Origin: Streptomyces sp. Z26 | GTDB taxonomy: Bacteria; Actinomycetota; Actinomycetes; Streptomycetales; Streptomycetaceae | Assembly (NCBI RefSeq): GCF_003665095.1 | Contig: NZ_RCHV01000002.1 | Span: forward strand, 5,522,501-5,586,500 | Direction of reading: 5' to 3' | Length of the DNA: 64,000 nt | In this document: positions 7,637 through 17,082 of the stretch, piece after piece | How the letters are laid out: every line of letters begins with the position of its first letter | How positions within the stretch are numbered: the first letter of the stretch is position 1 | The notes under the pieces: model-generated | Databases searched by the model: none | Told to the model about the DNA's origin: nothing | The model's input: the letters and a program-made list of their open reading frames with translations, nothing else | Program-made: the position numbers and the translations under genes

Positions 7637-8656
7637 ATGACGACCACACGGGACAACCTGCTGCGGGGCTCGGGCGACGCGCGCGCCGGGCTGCTGCTGC
7701 TCCTGTACGGCGCGGTGGTGCTCGCCTGGACCGTCCACGGCGGCTGGACGGGGTCCGCGCCCCTCGGGGACCTGCTGCTGGTGCTCGTCGACGCGTCCGT
7801 GCCCGCGCCGCCCGCGTACCTCGGCCCGTACGAGTGGGTGGCCGCCGCGGCCCTGATCACCGTCGGCGTGCTCGGCCTGCGGGGCGCGCCCGCCGCGCGG
7901 GGCGGGGCCGTGCTGCTCGGCGGCCTGCTGCTGGCGCTGTCGCTGCGCGAGACGGCGGGGCTGCTGGACGCCACGTACCGCGAGTCGTTCTTCGCCACCG
8001 GCATGGGCCGGTGGGCGCTGGCCACCCGGGTGCTGGGGCTGGCCGTCGCCGTCGCGGTGCTCGTCCTGACGCTCTCCCCGCGCGGCCGGGGCGCGTCCCG
8101 GCCGGAGGGTCGCGAACCGGGCCCGCCGGAGGGGCGCGGGCACCGGGCGGCCGGTGTCCTGCTGACCGTGCAGGGGCTGGCGAACACGGGCTGGTTCGCG
8201 TACAACGCCCATCTGCTGTGGGACGCCGGGAAGCTGGGGCACGGCGGCTACGTGCGCGTCGTCGTCGACCCCACTGTCCTCGCCGACCGCGTCGGCTACG
8301 GCACGAACGTCACCTTCTACGAGGCGGCCCTCGCCTGCGCCCTCCTCGCGGTGGGCCCGCTGCTGGTGCTGCGCCCGCGTGCGGCGCGGGGCGCGGCGCT
8401 CGTCCTCGCGGGCATCCTGCTGTACGTCGCCGTGCGCGGTGTCGTCGCGCTGGGCACGGTCGGGGAGTTCAGCCCGTACCTCCAGGAGGACGCCGCCGTG
8501 CTGCGGCTCGCCACGCTCGCCTTCGCGCTGGTCACCGCGTTGGTCACGTTGACGAGCACCGCGCGGGCCGCCGACCCGGCGGACGTGCCCGGCGGCGCGT
8601 ACGCCCCGCCCGCCCCCGGCGACCACGGTCAGCCGCACGTGGGCGCGGGGCGCTGA
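7637..8656 (+). CDS. hypothetical integral membrane protein
   Basis: A 339-aa protein with about eight hydrophobic segments, including LLLLLYGAVVLAWTV, VAAAALITVGVLGL, AVLLGGLLLAL, LGLAVAVAVLVLTL, ALVLAGILLYVAVRGVVAL and ATLAFALVTALVTL, and hydrophilic loops rich in Gly, Arg and Pro. I recognise no transporter signature. ATG at 7637 follows GGGGA about 10 nt upstream and was preferred to an upstream frame extension with no ribosome site. It converges on the PEP-mutase-like gene. Confidence 0.7.
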   Translation: MTTTRDNLLRGSGDARAGLLLLLYGAVVLAWTVHGGWTGSAPLGDLLLVLVDASVPAPPAYLGPYEWVAAAALITVGVLGLRGAPAARGGAVLLGGLLLALSLRETAGLLDATYRESFFATGMGRWALATRVLGLAVAVAVLVLTLSPRGRGASRPEGREPGPPEGRGHRAAGVLLTVQGLANTGWFAYNAHLLWDAGKLGHGGYVRVVVDPTVLADRVGYGTNVTFYEAALACALLAVGPLLVLRPRAARGAALVLAGILLYVAVRGVVALGTVGEFSPYLQEDAAVLRLATLAFALVTALVTLTSTARAADPADVPGGAYAPPAPGDHGQPHVGAGR

Positions 8657-8683
8657 CGGGCCGTACGCCGGCGCGTGGCGCGC

Positions 8684-9592
8684 TCAGCCCGCCGCGCCGC
8701 CCGGGGCTTCCCACGGCTCCGCCCACGACTGCGCCTCCGCGTAGTCCGGCACCGGTCCGGGGTCGGCGTCCGGGTCGCGCACCCACCGGGCCAGGTCGAC
8801 GGCCTGCCGTACGGCGGCGCGGAACAGCGACGAGCCGCAGCTGACGCGCCGTACGCCCAGCTCGGCCAGCCGCTCGTACGTGTGCCGGGCGGGCGCGAAC
8901 AGCACGTTCAGGGGCGTGTCCGGAACCCCCGCACCGGCCGCGCGCAGGCCGTCCACGAGCGCCGCGACGTCCGCGTCGGCCACCAGCGCGGGGACGAACA
9001 CCCCGTCGGCGCCCGCCCCGACGTACGCGCGCGCCCGTGCCAGCGCGGCCGGGACGGTGGGCTCGGCGCCGGACCAGTGGGTGTCCGTACGGGCGTTGAG
9101 GAACAGTCCGGGTGCCGCCTCCCGCACCGCGCGCAGCACCGCGCACTGCCGGGCCACGGGGACGAGGGTGCCGTCGGGGCGGCCGTCCTCCAGGTTGATC
9201 CCCGCGACGCCCGCCTCCGCCAACTCGGCTGCGAGGTAAGCCACTTCGGCCGGGTCCGAGCTGAAGCCGCCCTCGACGTCGACGCTCACCGGCACGGGCA
9301 GCCGGGCCAGCCGCGTGCCCAGCGCCAGCGTCTCCGCCCGCGCCGCGCCCGCCCCGTCCGGCAGCCCGGCCGCCGCGGCGACGCCGAGGCTGGTCGTGCC
9401 CACGGCCTCGAAACCGGCGCGGTGCAGGGCGGCGGCCGAGGCGTGGTCCCAGGCGTTCGGCAGCAGCAGCGGCCGGTCGCGGTGGTGCAGCGCCCGGAAC
9501 GCCGCCGCGCGCGACGGCACACCCCGACCCGCGCCCGTACGCGCACCCGCGCCCGTACCGGCGGCGCCCGTCGCGCCGTCCCGCGCGCTCAC
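8684..9592 (-). CDS. isocitrate lyase / PEP mutase superfamily enzyme
   Basis: A 302-aa alpha/beta-barrel enzyme of the PEP mutase/isocitrate lyase superfamily. The substrate and metal-binding segments are visible: LLLPNAWDHASA, VSVDVEGGFSSDPAEVAYLA, GINLEDG and FLNARTDT. The isocitrate-lyase KKCGH signature is absent, so it is more like PEP mutase, 2-methylisocitrate lyase-type or oxaloacetate decarboxylase-type homologues; the reaction is unassigned. GTG at 9592 overlaps the stop of the upstream winged-helix regulator (GTGA), so the two are co-translated. Confidence 0.82.
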   Translation of the reverse strand: MSARDGATGAAGTGAGARTGAGRGVPSRAAAFRALHHRDRPLLLPNAWDHASAAALHRAGFEAVGTTSLGVAAAAGLPDGAGAARAETLALGTRLARLPVPVSVDVEGGFSSDPAEVAYLAAELAEAGVAGINLEDGRPDGTLVPVARQCAVLRAVREAAPGLFLNARTDTHWSGAEPTVPAALARARAYVGAGADGVFVPALVADADVAALVDGLRAAGAGVPDTPLNVLFAPARHTYERLAELGVRRVSCGSSLFRAAVRQAVDLARWVRDPDADPGPVPDYAEAQSWAEPWEAPGGAAG

Positions 9593-10371
9593 GCCCGGCC
9601 CCGGCCCGGCGCCGTACGGGCGTCGTCCCCGCCGCCGAGCGCCGCCAGCACCTCCGGCGCCACGCCCAGCGCGCCGAGCGCGTCCAGCCCGCGCGGGGTC
9701 ACGCGCAGGGCCCGCGCGGTACCGACGCGCGCGCACCAGCCGTCCGCCAGGGCGTACGCGCACAGGGCGGCGCCCGCCTGCCCGGCGAGGTGCGTGCGGC
9801 GTTCCGTCCAGTCCAGGCAGGCGCGGGCGACGGGCCGCCCGCCGGGCCGGGGAGCGAACTCCACGCCCCGCCGCCGGAACCACGCCAGCCCCGCGTCCGT
9901 CACCGCGAACCCCGCCGACTCCGCCAGCAGACCGCGCCGCAGCAGCGCGTCGGTGAGCCCCACGCCGAGACCGCCCGCGAGGTGGTCGTAGCAGGTGCGG
10001 GCGCGGGCCATGGCCGCGTCGGCCGAGGCGCGCCGCAGCCCGCGCGGGCCCGGCGGTACGGGCGGTGGACCGGCGTGCGCGGCCAGGTCCTCGACGAGCT
10101 GGGCGAGGCCGGGGTCGGCGAGGCGTACGTACCGGTGCCGACCCTGCCGGACCTCCGCGAGCAGCCCGCCGCCCACCAGCCGGTCGAGGTGCCCGCTGGC
10201 GGTGGGCGCCGCCACTCCCGCCAGCCGCGCCAACTCGCCCGCCGTCCAGGCCCGTCCGTCCAGCAGCGCCAGGCAGAAGCGGGCCCGCGTCGGGTCGGCC
10301 AGCAGTCCCGCCAGCCGCGCGAGCGCGGGCGCGGAGCCGCCCGCCGTGTCCCCGTACCGTGGTGCGTCCAT
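9589..10371 (-). CDS. ArsR-like winged-helix transcriptional regulator
   Basis: A 260-aa protein. Residues about 10-85 form an ArsR-type winged helix (LLADPTRARFCLALLDGRAW, LARLAGVAAPTASGHLDRLV, VRQGRHRYVRLAD). The long C-terminal region (AMARARTCYDHLAGGLGVGL, WTERRTHLAGQAGAALC) is of the kind seen in ArsR-like regulators that sense a small molecule. It is coupled by GTGA to the PEP-mutase-like enzyme, suggesting control of its own operon. The ATG at 10371 is preceded by a weak GGGCGG. Confidence 0.82.
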   Translation of the reverse strand: MDAPRYGDTAGGSAPALARLAGLLADPTRARFCLALLDGRAWTAGELARLAGVAAPTASGHLDRLVGGGLLAEVRQGRHRYVRLADPGLAQLVEDLAAHAGPPPVPPGPRGLRRASADAAMARARTCYDHLAGGLGVGLTDALLRRGLLAESAGFAVTDAGLAWFRRRGVEFAPRPGGRPVARACLDWTERRTHLAGQAGAALCAYALADGWCARVGTARALRVTPRGLDALGALGVAPEVLAALGGGDDARTAPGRGRA

Positions 10372-10457
10372 CCGCCCATGGTGCGCCCGGCACGTTTCGG
10401 CCGCCGCCGAACGGTCGCGGGCGGGGCCCTGGCGGAACGGTTCCGCGGTGGCGCGCG

Positions 10458-11306
10458 CTACGGCTTGCGGAGCAGGCCGCCGTACTCGTAGATGCTCTTG
10501 TCGCGTTCCGTCGCGCCCACGTACGGCGCCAGCTCCGGGTCCACCGCGGCGAGCGGCGGCTGGTCGGGGTCCGGGCGCCAGTCGACCAGGTTCACCAGGC
10601 CAGGGGCGACCGGCTCCAGCCCGTCGAGGAACGCGTCGACCTCGCCGGGCGTGCGCGTCCGCCAGGGGATGCCCTTGCCGGAGATGTGCGCGCTCATGGC
10701 GGCGCCCGTGTCCGGGTCGTCGGCCACGACCTGCGACAGACCGAGGTAACTGCCGGGCGCCGCGCGGTCGATGACGGTGCGCAGGACCCGGCGGGGGTCG
10801 TCCGCGTCGGTCAGGTGGTGCACGACGGAGAGGAACAGCACCGCCACCGGCTCGTCGAAGTCGATGAGGCGCGCGACGTCCTCGTGCGCCAGTACGGACT
10901 CCTGGTCGCGCATGTCCGCGGTGATCACGGAGGTGGTGTCGGCGGCGAGCCGCGCGTGCCCGTGGGTGAGCACGACCGGGTCGATGTCGACGTACACGAC
11001 GTGCGCGTCCGGCACGAAGCGCCGCGCGACCTGGTGCACGTTGTCGTTCGTGGGGAGGCCGCAGCCCATGTCGAGGAACTGGCGGATACCGGCCTCCTGC
11101 GCGAGGTGGCGCACCAGCCGGTAGAGGAACTGCCGGTTCTGCCGGGCCACGTCCACGCACTGCGGGAAGGTCGGCAGGGTGCCGACGAGGAACCGCCGGT
11201 CGACCTCGTAGTTGTCCTTGCCGCCGAGCATCCACCCGTAGGCCCTGGCCGAGGTCGGCACTCCCTCGGCGCCCGGGGTGGCCCCGGTCCGGTCGTCGCT
11301 GGCCAT
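10458..11306 (-). CDS. SAM-dependent methyltransferase (DUF574)
   Basis: A 282-aa protein of the actinobacterial DUF574 methyltransferase family, marked by SARAYGWMLGGKDNYEVDR, the SAM-binding segment FLDMGCGLPTNDNVHQ and VVYVDIDPVVLTH. Family members are abundant in Streptomyces but substrates are mostly unknown. ATG at 11306 has a GGAGGA site. It ends 86 bp upstream of the ArsR-like gene and appears to be its own unit. Confidence 0.88.
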   Translation of the reverse strand: MASDDRTGATPGAEGVPTSARAYGWMLGGKDNYEVDRRFLVGTLPTFPQCVDVARQNRQFLYRLVRHLAQEAGIRQFLDMGCGLPTNDNVHQVARRFVPDAHVVYVDIDPVVLTHGHARLAADTTSVITADMRDQESVLAHEDVARLIDFDEPVAVLFLSVVHHLTDADDPRRVLRTVIDRAAPGSYLGLSQVVADDPDTGAAMSAHISGKGIPWRTRTPGEVDAFLDGLEPVAPGLVNLVDWRPDPDQPPLAAVDPELAPYVGATERDKSIYEYGGLLRKP

Positions 11307-11467
11307 GTCGCGTCCTCCGGCCGCTCGGGGCCCGGCGTCGGTCGGGCCCGCTTCCGTGCAGCCTACCCGCGTACGCCGTAGGGGAGTTGACGGGATGTCG
11401 GCCGCCGACGGTACGCGGCGCGGGTCAGCGCGGGCCGCCGGGGGTGCCGGGGCCCGCGCCCGAGGGC

Positions 11468-12730
11468 CTACTCCGCCAGCACCCGTTCCAGGGCGGTCAG
11501 CGCCGAGCGCAGCTCGTCCACCGTGATCGTCAGCGGCGGAGCCAGCCGGATCGTCGAACCGTGCGTGTCCTTCACCAACACGCCCTCCGCCAGCAGCCGT
11601 TCGCTGACCTCGCGGCCCGTGCCGACCGCCGGGTCGACGTCCACGCCCGCCCACAGGCCGCGTACGCGGTACCCGACGACGCCGCGCCCGGTCAGCGCCG
11701 ACAGCCCCTCGACCAGTACGGCCTCCAGGTCCCGCGCGCGCCGCTGGTACTCGCCGGTGCGCAGCAGGTCCACGACCGCCGAACCGACCGCCGCCGCCAG
11801 CGGGTTGCCGCCGAACGTCGAACCGTGCTCGCCCGGCCGCAGCACCGCCATCACCTCGCGCCGCCCCACCACCGCCGACACCGGGACGATGCCGCCGCCC
11901 AGCGCCTTGCCCAGCAGCAGCAGGTCCGGCAGCACCGACTCGTGGTCGACGGCGAGGGTCGTGCCCGTACGGCCCAGCCCGGACTGGATCTCGTCCGCGA
12001 TGAACAGGGTGTTCGTACGCCGGGTCAGCTCCCGTACGCCCGCGAGGTAGCCGTCCGACGGGATGAGCACGCCCGCCTCGCCCTGGATCGGCTCGATCAG
12101 CACGGCCGCCGTCGTCTCGTCGACGGCCGCCTCCAGCGCGGCCAGGTCGTCGTACGGCACGGTGCGGAAGCCGGGCGTGAACGGGCCGAAGCCGTCCCGG
12201 GCCGTGGGATCGTCGGAGAAGCTGACGATGGTGGTCGTGCGGCCGTGGAAGTTGCCGCCCGCCACGACGATCGTGGCCTGGTCGGCGGGGACGCCCTTCA
12301 CCTCGTACGCCCACTTGCGGGCGATCTTGATGCCGCTCTCCACGGCCTCCGCGCCCGTGTTCATCGGCAGCGTCACGTCCAGGCCGGTCAGGGCGGCCAG
12401 GCCCTCCGCGAAGCCCGCGAGGCGGTCGTGGTGGAAGGCGCGCGAGGTCAGCGTGACCTGGTCCAGCTGCTGCCGGGCCGCGTCGAGGAGGGTGGGGTGC
12501 CGGTGGCCGAAGTTGAGCGCGGAGTACCCGGCGAGCAGGTCGAGGTAGCGCCGCCCCTCCACGTCCTCGACCCACACGCCCTCGGCGCGGGCCACGACGA
12601 CGGGCAGCGGGTGGTAGTTGTGCGCGACGGCGGTGTCCTCGGCGCGGATCAGCTCCGCCGAGGATCGCGCGCCGCCGTCCGTGGGGCCGGAACCGTTCGC
12701 CGTACGGGAGGGAGCTGGGGTCGTGGTCAT
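11468..12730 (-). CDS. rocD: ornithine-oxo-acid aminotransferase
   Basis: A 420-aa class III PLP aminotransferase that converts ornithine and 2-oxoglutarate to glutamate-semialdehyde and glutamate. Visible motifs are YLDLLAGYSALNFGHRHP, NTGAEAVESGIKIARKW, the PLP-binding FIADEIQSGLGRTG with the essential Asp, and the Schiff-base lysine in LLLGKALGGGIVPVSA. The length and N-terminus (AEDTAVAHNYHPLPVVV) fit RocD. ATG at 12730 overlaps the stop of the upstream ddaH gene (ATGA), giving a two-gene arginine-derivative catabolic operon. Confidence 0.92.
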   Translation of the reverse strand: MTTTPAPSRTANGSGPTDGGARSSAELIRAEDTAVAHNYHPLPVVVARAEGVWVEDVEGRRYLDLLAGYSALNFGHRHPTLLDAARQQLDQVTLTSRAFHHDRLAGFAEGLAALTGLDVTLPMNTGAEAVESGIKIARKWAYEVKGVPADQATIVVAGGNFHGRTTTIVSFSDDPTARDGFGPFTPGFRTVPYDDLAALEAAVDETTAAVLIEPIQGEAGVLIPSDGYLAGVRELTRRTNTLFIADEIQSGLGRTGTTLAVDHESVLPDLLLLGKALGGGIVPVSAVVGRREVMAVLRPGEHGSTFGGNPLAAAVGSAVVDLLRTGEYQRRARDLEAVLVEGLSALTGRGVVGYRVRGLWAGVDVDPAVGTGREVSERLLAEGVLVKDTHGSTIRLAPPLTITVDELRSALTALERVLAE

Positions 12731-13542
12731 GCGGAACGGACCTCCTGGGTGCAGCACTTGATGCCGCCACCGGCCTTGTGCAGTTCGGACAGGTCGACGG
12801 GGACGGGGACGTAGCCGTGTGCGGACAGCTGCTCGACCAGCCCCTCCGCCTGCGGCGCGACCACGACGTGGCGGCCGTCGGAGACGGAGTTGAGGCCGAA
12901 CGCGAGCGCGTCCTCGCGCGTCGCGAGGAGCGCGTCGGGGAACAGTCCGCGCAGCACCTCGCGGCTGCCGGGGGAGAAGGCCCCGGGGTAGTAGCAGACG
13001 TTCTCGTCGTCGAGGGCGAAGAGGGCCGTGTCCAGGTGGTAGAAGTACGGGTCGGTCAGGCGCAGCCCGACCGTCGGCACCCCCAGCAGCTCCTGTGCCT
13101 CGTGGTGCGCGGTGAGCGTGGTGCGGAATCCCGTACCGGCCAGCACCCAGCGGCCCGCGGGCACGAGGTCGCCCTCGCCCTCGCTGACCGTCTCGGGCAT
13201 GTGCACGTCGAACCCCGCGGCCTTGAACCACGCCTGGAACGCGGCCGCCTCGGGCCGCCGTTCCTCGGCGTGGAAGCGCGCGCCGAGCACCCGCCCGCCG
13301 AGCGTGACCGCGCCGTTCGCGGCGAACACCATGTCGGGCAGGCCGGGCACCGGCTCCACGGTGTCCACCGTGTGCCCCAGTTCGCGGTAGGTGTCGGCCA
13401 GGCGCGTCCACTGGGCGAGCGCCAGGGCGCGGTCGACTCCGCCGTCGACCCGCATCCACGGGTTGATGGCGTAGCGCACGTCGAAGTGCCGGGGCTCGCA
13501 GAGGAGATAGCGGCGCCGGCGCGCGACACGGGAGGTCTTCAC
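12727..13542 (-). CDS. ddaH: dimethylargininase (DDAH)
   Basis: A 271-aa amidinotransferase-fold hydrolase expected to convert N-methylated arginines to citrulline plus methylamines. It has the N-terminal CEPRHFDVRYAINPWM, the substrate-binding DMVFAANGAV, the catalytic His in YHLDTALFAL and the nucleophilic Cys region GGGIKCCTQEV at the C-terminus. GTG at 13542 begins at VKTSRVARRR. It overlaps rocD by 4 nt and lies 112 bp downstream of an Lrp-type regulator on the same strand, as in other actinobacterial arginine catabolic clusters. Confidence 0.87.
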   Translation of the reverse strand: MKTSRVARRRRYLLCEPRHFDVRYAINPWMRVDGGVDRALALAQWTRLADTYRELGHTVDTVEPVPGLPDMVFAANGAVTLGGRVLGARFHAEERRPEAAAFQAWFKAAGFDVHMPETVSEGEGDLVPAGRWVLAGTGFRTTLTAHHEAQELLGVPTVGLRLTDPYFYHLDTALFALDDENVCYYPGAFSPGSREVLRGLFPDALLATREDALAFGLNSVSDGRHVVVAPQAEGLVEQLSAHGYVPVPVDLSELHKAGGGIKCCTQEVRSA

Positions 13543-13654
13543 CAGAGGGCGTCCTCTCGTCGAAGGGATTGCCTCAACGGTAGGAACGCCGGGCTGGCGG
13601 CCACAAGCGGCGAGGATTGCGCGTACGCGCACGGATCGTGCGTCGCGGGCGCCC

Positions 13655-14278
13655 TCAGTGGCGCTTCTTTGCGTGCGGCCGACCACGGCCGCCGCGCGGC
13701 CCCGGTACGTCGCGCGGACCGGGGCCGTCGCCCGTCGCCCGTACGGGTGGCGGGCCGGGCGCGTCCGCCGCCGCGGCGGCGTCGGGGCCGGTGACACCGT
13801 CCGGTCCCGCGACCGCGCCGCCCTCCGTGCCGACGGGCAGCAGGTGGCTCAGCACGATCACGCTGTTCGTCCAGTGCACGAACGGCTCCGCCCGGATGCG
13901 CTCCAGCACCTCCTCGAAGTGCTCGATGTCGGCGGCCCGGATGTGCAGCAGCGCGTCCGCGTCCCCCGTGACCGTCATGGCGCCCACCACCTCCGGGTAC
14001 GTACGGGCCACCTCCGCCATCCGGCGCGGCGGCGCCGCCCCCTCGCAGTGCACCTCGACGTACGCCTCGGTGCGCCAGCCCAGCGCGCCCGGCCGGACGA
14101 GCGCGGTGAACCCGGTGATCACGTCCGCCTCGCGCATCCGGTCGACGCGCCGCTTCACGGCGGCGGGGGACAGGTCGACCTCGCGGCCGATCTCCACGAA
14201 ACTCGTCCTGGCGTTGGCCACGAGCGCCGAGAGGATCTTGCGGTCGAGGTCGTCGAGGGTGAGCGGCCGGTGCGTCAT
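13655..14278 (-). CDS. Lrp/AsnC-family transcriptional regulator with basic C-terminal tail
   Basis: A 207-aa Lrp/AsnC protein: HTH at residues about 6-55 (LDDLDRKILSALVANARTSF, LSPAAVKRRVDRM) and a RAM ligand-binding domain at about 65-145 (VGAMTVTGDADALLHI, VHWTNSVIVLS). It probably controls ddaH-rocD in response to an amino acid such as arginine or ornithine. The tail after residue about 150 is an unusual Pro/Gly-rich extension ending in a basic run (GRGRPHAKKRH); typical family members stop near 150 residues. The start at 14278 gives the conserved MTHRPLTLDDLD; no clear ribosome site precedes it. Confidence 0.88.
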   Translation of the reverse strand: MTHRPLTLDDLDRKILSALVANARTSFVEIGREVDLSPAAVKRRVDRMREADVITGFTALVRPGALGWRTEAYVEVHCEGAAPPRRMAEVARTYPEVVGAMTVTGDADALLHIRAADIEHFEEVLERIRAEPFVHWTNSVIVLSHLLPVGTEGGAVAGPDGVTGPDAAAAADAPGPPPVRATGDGPGPRDVPGPRGGRGRPHAKKRH

Positions 14279-14381
14279 GCCGGAGTGGCTACCCAGCGCG
14301 GGGCCCGTCCGCACGGCCGGCCCGCGCCCGGGGCACGGACCGGCCGCCGTCAGACCCGGCCGCCGTCAGACGCGACCGCCG

Positions 14382-14918
14382 TCAGAACTCGATCTCGTCG
14401 GCCGGGACGACGGCTGCCCGCATGTTGCGTTCCATCATGGTGAGCGCCGCGGGGGCCAGGTCGTCGTGGATGTGCGCGACCGCGTCCTTCGGCACGCTCA
14501 CCCGCAGGTGGCGGATGTGCGCGTCGAGAGCCGAGTAGAGGACGCACTGCTCCGTCACCTGACCGGTGAGGACCACGTGGTCCACACCCAGGCGCGTCAG
14601 CAGATAGCCGAGCGGCGTCTCGTAGAAGATCGAGTGCCGCGCCTTCACCACGAACAGCGAGTCCGCGTCCGGCTGGACCGGCCGGACCAGCTCGGACCGG
14701 GGGCCCGCCAGCGCCTTGTCGAGGATCTCGCCGTGGTGGGAGCGCCATTCGCCGAAGTTGTCGTTGACGTAGACGACGGGCACCCCGGTGGCCCGAGCCC
14801 GTTCGAGCAGGCGGACGACCCGCGGCAGCGCCGAGCGGACGGAGGGGATGAGCAGTTCCGCGTCCGCGTGCTCGTAGGTGTTGATCATGTCGATCACGAT
14901 CAGCGCGCTTTTCCTCAT
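14382..14918 (-). CDS. isochorismatase-family cysteine hydrolase
   Basis: A 178-aa cysteine hydrolase with the isochorismatase/nicotinamidase triad visible: Asp in LIVIDMINTYEHADA, Lys in LFVVKARHSIFYETPL and the nucleophile Cys in VLTGQVTEQCVLYSA, followed by DAHIRHLRVSVPKDAVAH. The substrate is not evident. ATG at 14918 matches the usual N-terminus MRKSALIVID. It is divergent from the GH15 gene across a 182-bp region. Confidence 0.85.
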   Translation of the reverse strand: MRKSALIVIDMINTYEHADAELLIPSVRSALPRVVRLLERARATGVPVVYVNDNFGEWRSHHGEILDKALAGPRSELVRPVQPDADSLFVVKARHSIFYETPLGYLLTRLGVDHVVLTGQVTEQCVLYSALDAHIRHLRVSVPKDAVAHIHDDLAPAALTMMERNMRAAVVPADEIEF

Positions 14919-15100
14919 GCCGCCGATGCTGCCACCCCGCCGCGGGCCGCCCCCGCAAGCCGGGGCGCGGGTGTCGGTACGGCGGGAAGCCGCCCGGTTC
15001 TGGCATACCGGTGCGGGGAACGCGCCCCGCGTACCCGCCCCGCCGGGGCGTGCCCCACCGGTGCCCGCCACCGGTGCGAACGGAGGAGGAACACCGCCGG

Positions 15101-16996
15101 ATGAGCGAGCACTTCACGGACGACGACGCCCACCAGCCGTACCTGCCCGTCGCCGAACACGGACTGATCGGCGACCTGCGCACGGCGGCACTCGTCGGCA
15201 CGGACGGGCGCGTCGACTGGTTCTGCGCCCCCCGGTTCGACTCGCCCAGCGTCTTCGGCGCGCTGCTCGACGCCGACCGCGGCGGCTGCTGGCGGATCGA
15301 CGCGACCCGTGAGGTCGCCACCCACCAGCAGTTCTACGTGCCCGACACCAACATCCTGGTGACGCGCGTGCTCACCCGGGACGGCATGGTCGAACTCCAG
15401 GACTTCATGCCCGTGCTGCGCGCCCGCGACCCGGAGCATCGGCAGCGACTCGTACGGCGCGTCAGCTGCGTACGGGGCCGGATGCGGCTGCGTACGCGGA
15501 TCACCCCGGGCTTCGACTACGCCCGCGCGCCGCACACGGCGGTCGCGCACGGGAACGCCGTGGAGTTCCGCTCCGGCGACGCGCGGATCACGGTGCGCGG
15601 CACCGTACCGCTGGAGGTCGTCGGTGAACCGGCGGCGGCGTGCGGGGAGTTCGAGCTGCGGCAGGGGGAGGAGGCGCTGTTCGTCCTGGAGTGCGGAGCC
15701 CCGGAGGGCGGAGCCCGGGCGGAGGTGACGTCGGGCGAGGTGGCCGAACTCTTCGACGGGACCGTGCGGTTCTGGCGTACGTGGCTCTCCCGGTCGGCGT
15801 ACACCGGCCGTTGGCGGGAGACGGTGCACCGCTCCGCGCTGACGCTGAAGCTGCTCACGCACGAGCCGAGCGGCGCCGTCGTGGCGGCCCCGACGCTCGG
15901 CCTGCCCGAGGTGGAGGGCGGCGAACGGAACTGGGACTACCGCTACGTCTGGCCCCGCGACGCCGCCTTCTCGCTCTACGCGCTGCTGCGCCTCGGCTTC
16001 ACGGACGAGGCGGAGGCGTTCGTCGCCTGGCTGACCCGCTGCCTCGGTGACGCCGGCGGTGACTCCGAAGCCGACGGGGACGGCGGCGGGGAGGGCACGG
16101 GGGAAGGCCCCCTGCGCGCGCTGTACTCCATCGACGGCGTGCCCGCGCCGGACGAGCGGATCCTCGACCACCTGCACGGCTACCGCGGCGCGTCCCCCGT
16201 ACGGCTGGGCAACGGCGCGTCCGGCCAGTGCCAACTCGACGTCTACGGCGAGATCGTGGACTCCATCTACCTCTTCGACAAGCACGGTTCCGGCATCTCC
16301 CACCGGACGTGGCAGGACCTGCGCCGGGTGCTGGACTGGCTGCTGGAGCACTGGGACCGCCCGGACGAGTCGATCTGGGAGGCCCGTGTCGGGCGCCGCA
16401 ACCACACCTTCTCGCGCCTGATGAGCTGGGTGGCCGTCGAACGGATGGTGCGCATGGCGCGCCGCCGCGGACTGCCCGCCGACCTGGAACGCTGGTGCCG
16501 CGTGCGGGACGAGATCCACGAGCAGATCATGGAACGCGGCTGGAACCCCGAACTGGGCGCTTTCGTGCAGGAGTTGGCGGACGAGGGCGGCGAGCCGACG
16601 GCCGTGCTCGACGCGTCGCTGCTCCTGATGCCGATGGTGAAGTTCCTGTCCCCGACCGACCCCCTGTTCACCTCGACGATGGACGCGGTACGGCGGGGGC
16701 TGGTGACGGACTCGCTCGTCTTCCGCTACGACCCCGACGCCGCGCCGGACGGACTGGACGGCGAGGAGGGCACGTTCTCGCTCTGCTCGTTCTGGTGGGT
16801 GGAGGCCCTGACCCGCGGCGGGCACGTGGACGAGGCGCGGCTGGCGCTGGAGAAGATGTTCACCTACTCCAACCACGTGGGCCTCTACGGTGAGCAGATC
16901 GCCGTCACCGGGCAGCAGTTGGGGAACTTCCCGCAGGCGTTCACGCATCTCGCGCTGATCAGCGCGGCCGTCAACCTGGACCGCGCGATGAGTTGA
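15101..16996 (+). CDS. GH15-family glycoside hydrolase (trehalase/glucoamylase-like)
   Basis: A 631-aa cytoplasmic GH15 protein with no signal peptide. The N-terminal beta-domain begins with HGLIGDLRTAALVGTDGRVD and DWFCAPRFDSPSVFGALLD. The (alpha/alpha)6 catalytic barrel carries NWDYRYVWPRDAAFSLYALL, ESIWEARVGRRNHTFSRLM and the late EEGTFSLCSFWWVEALTRG and GLYGEQI segments that hold the acid/base glutamates of the family. Actinobacterial members of this type act as trehalases or oligosaccharide glucohydrolases. GGAGGAGG precedes ATG by about 11 nt. Trehalose breakdown is a reasonable inference, not a demonstrated activity. Confidence 0.88.
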   Translation: MSEHFTDDDAHQPYLPVAEHGLIGDLRTAALVGTDGRVDWFCAPRFDSPSVFGALLDADRGGCWRIDATREVATHQQFYVPDTNILVTRVLTRDGMVELQDFMPVLRARDPEHRQRLVRRVSCVRGRMRLRTRITPGFDYARAPHTAVAHGNAVEFRSGDARITVRGTVPLEVVGEPAAACGEFELRQGEEALFVLECGAPEGGARAEVTSGEVAELFDGTVRFWRTWLSRSAYTGRWRETVHRSALTLKLLTHEPSGAVVAAPTLGLPEVEGGERNWDYRYVWPRDAAFSLYALLRLGFTDEAEAFVAWLTRCLGDAGGDSEADGDGGGEGTGEGPLRALYSIDGVPAPDERILDHLHGYRGASPVRLGNGASGQCQLDVYGEIVDSIYLFDKHGSGISHRTWQDLRRVLDWLLEHWDRPDESIWEARVGRRNHTFSRLMSWVAVERMVRMARRRGLPADLERWCRVRDEIHEQIMERGWNPELGAFVQELADEGGEPTAVLDASLLLMPMVKFLSPTDPLFTSTMDAVRRGLVTDSLVFRYDPDAAPDGLDGEEGTFSLCSFWWVEALTRGGHVDEARLALEKMFTYSNHVGLYGEQIAVTGQQLGNFPQAFTHLALISAAVNLDRAMS

Positions 16997-17042
16997 GCGC
17001 GGAGCTTCCAACGCGGGTGATCAGGCCTTGAGTTGGGCCGGT

Positions 17043-17076
17043 GGTCGGGCGCGGGCGGCACCGCCCGCGCCCGACC
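17043..17076. terminator. bidirectional hairpin between GH15 and GH43
   Basis: GGTCGGGCGCGGGCGG pairs with CCGCCCGCGCCCGACC between two convergent genes; the innermost bases must open to form the loop. Confidence 0.7.
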
Positions 17077-17082
17077 GGCGCG

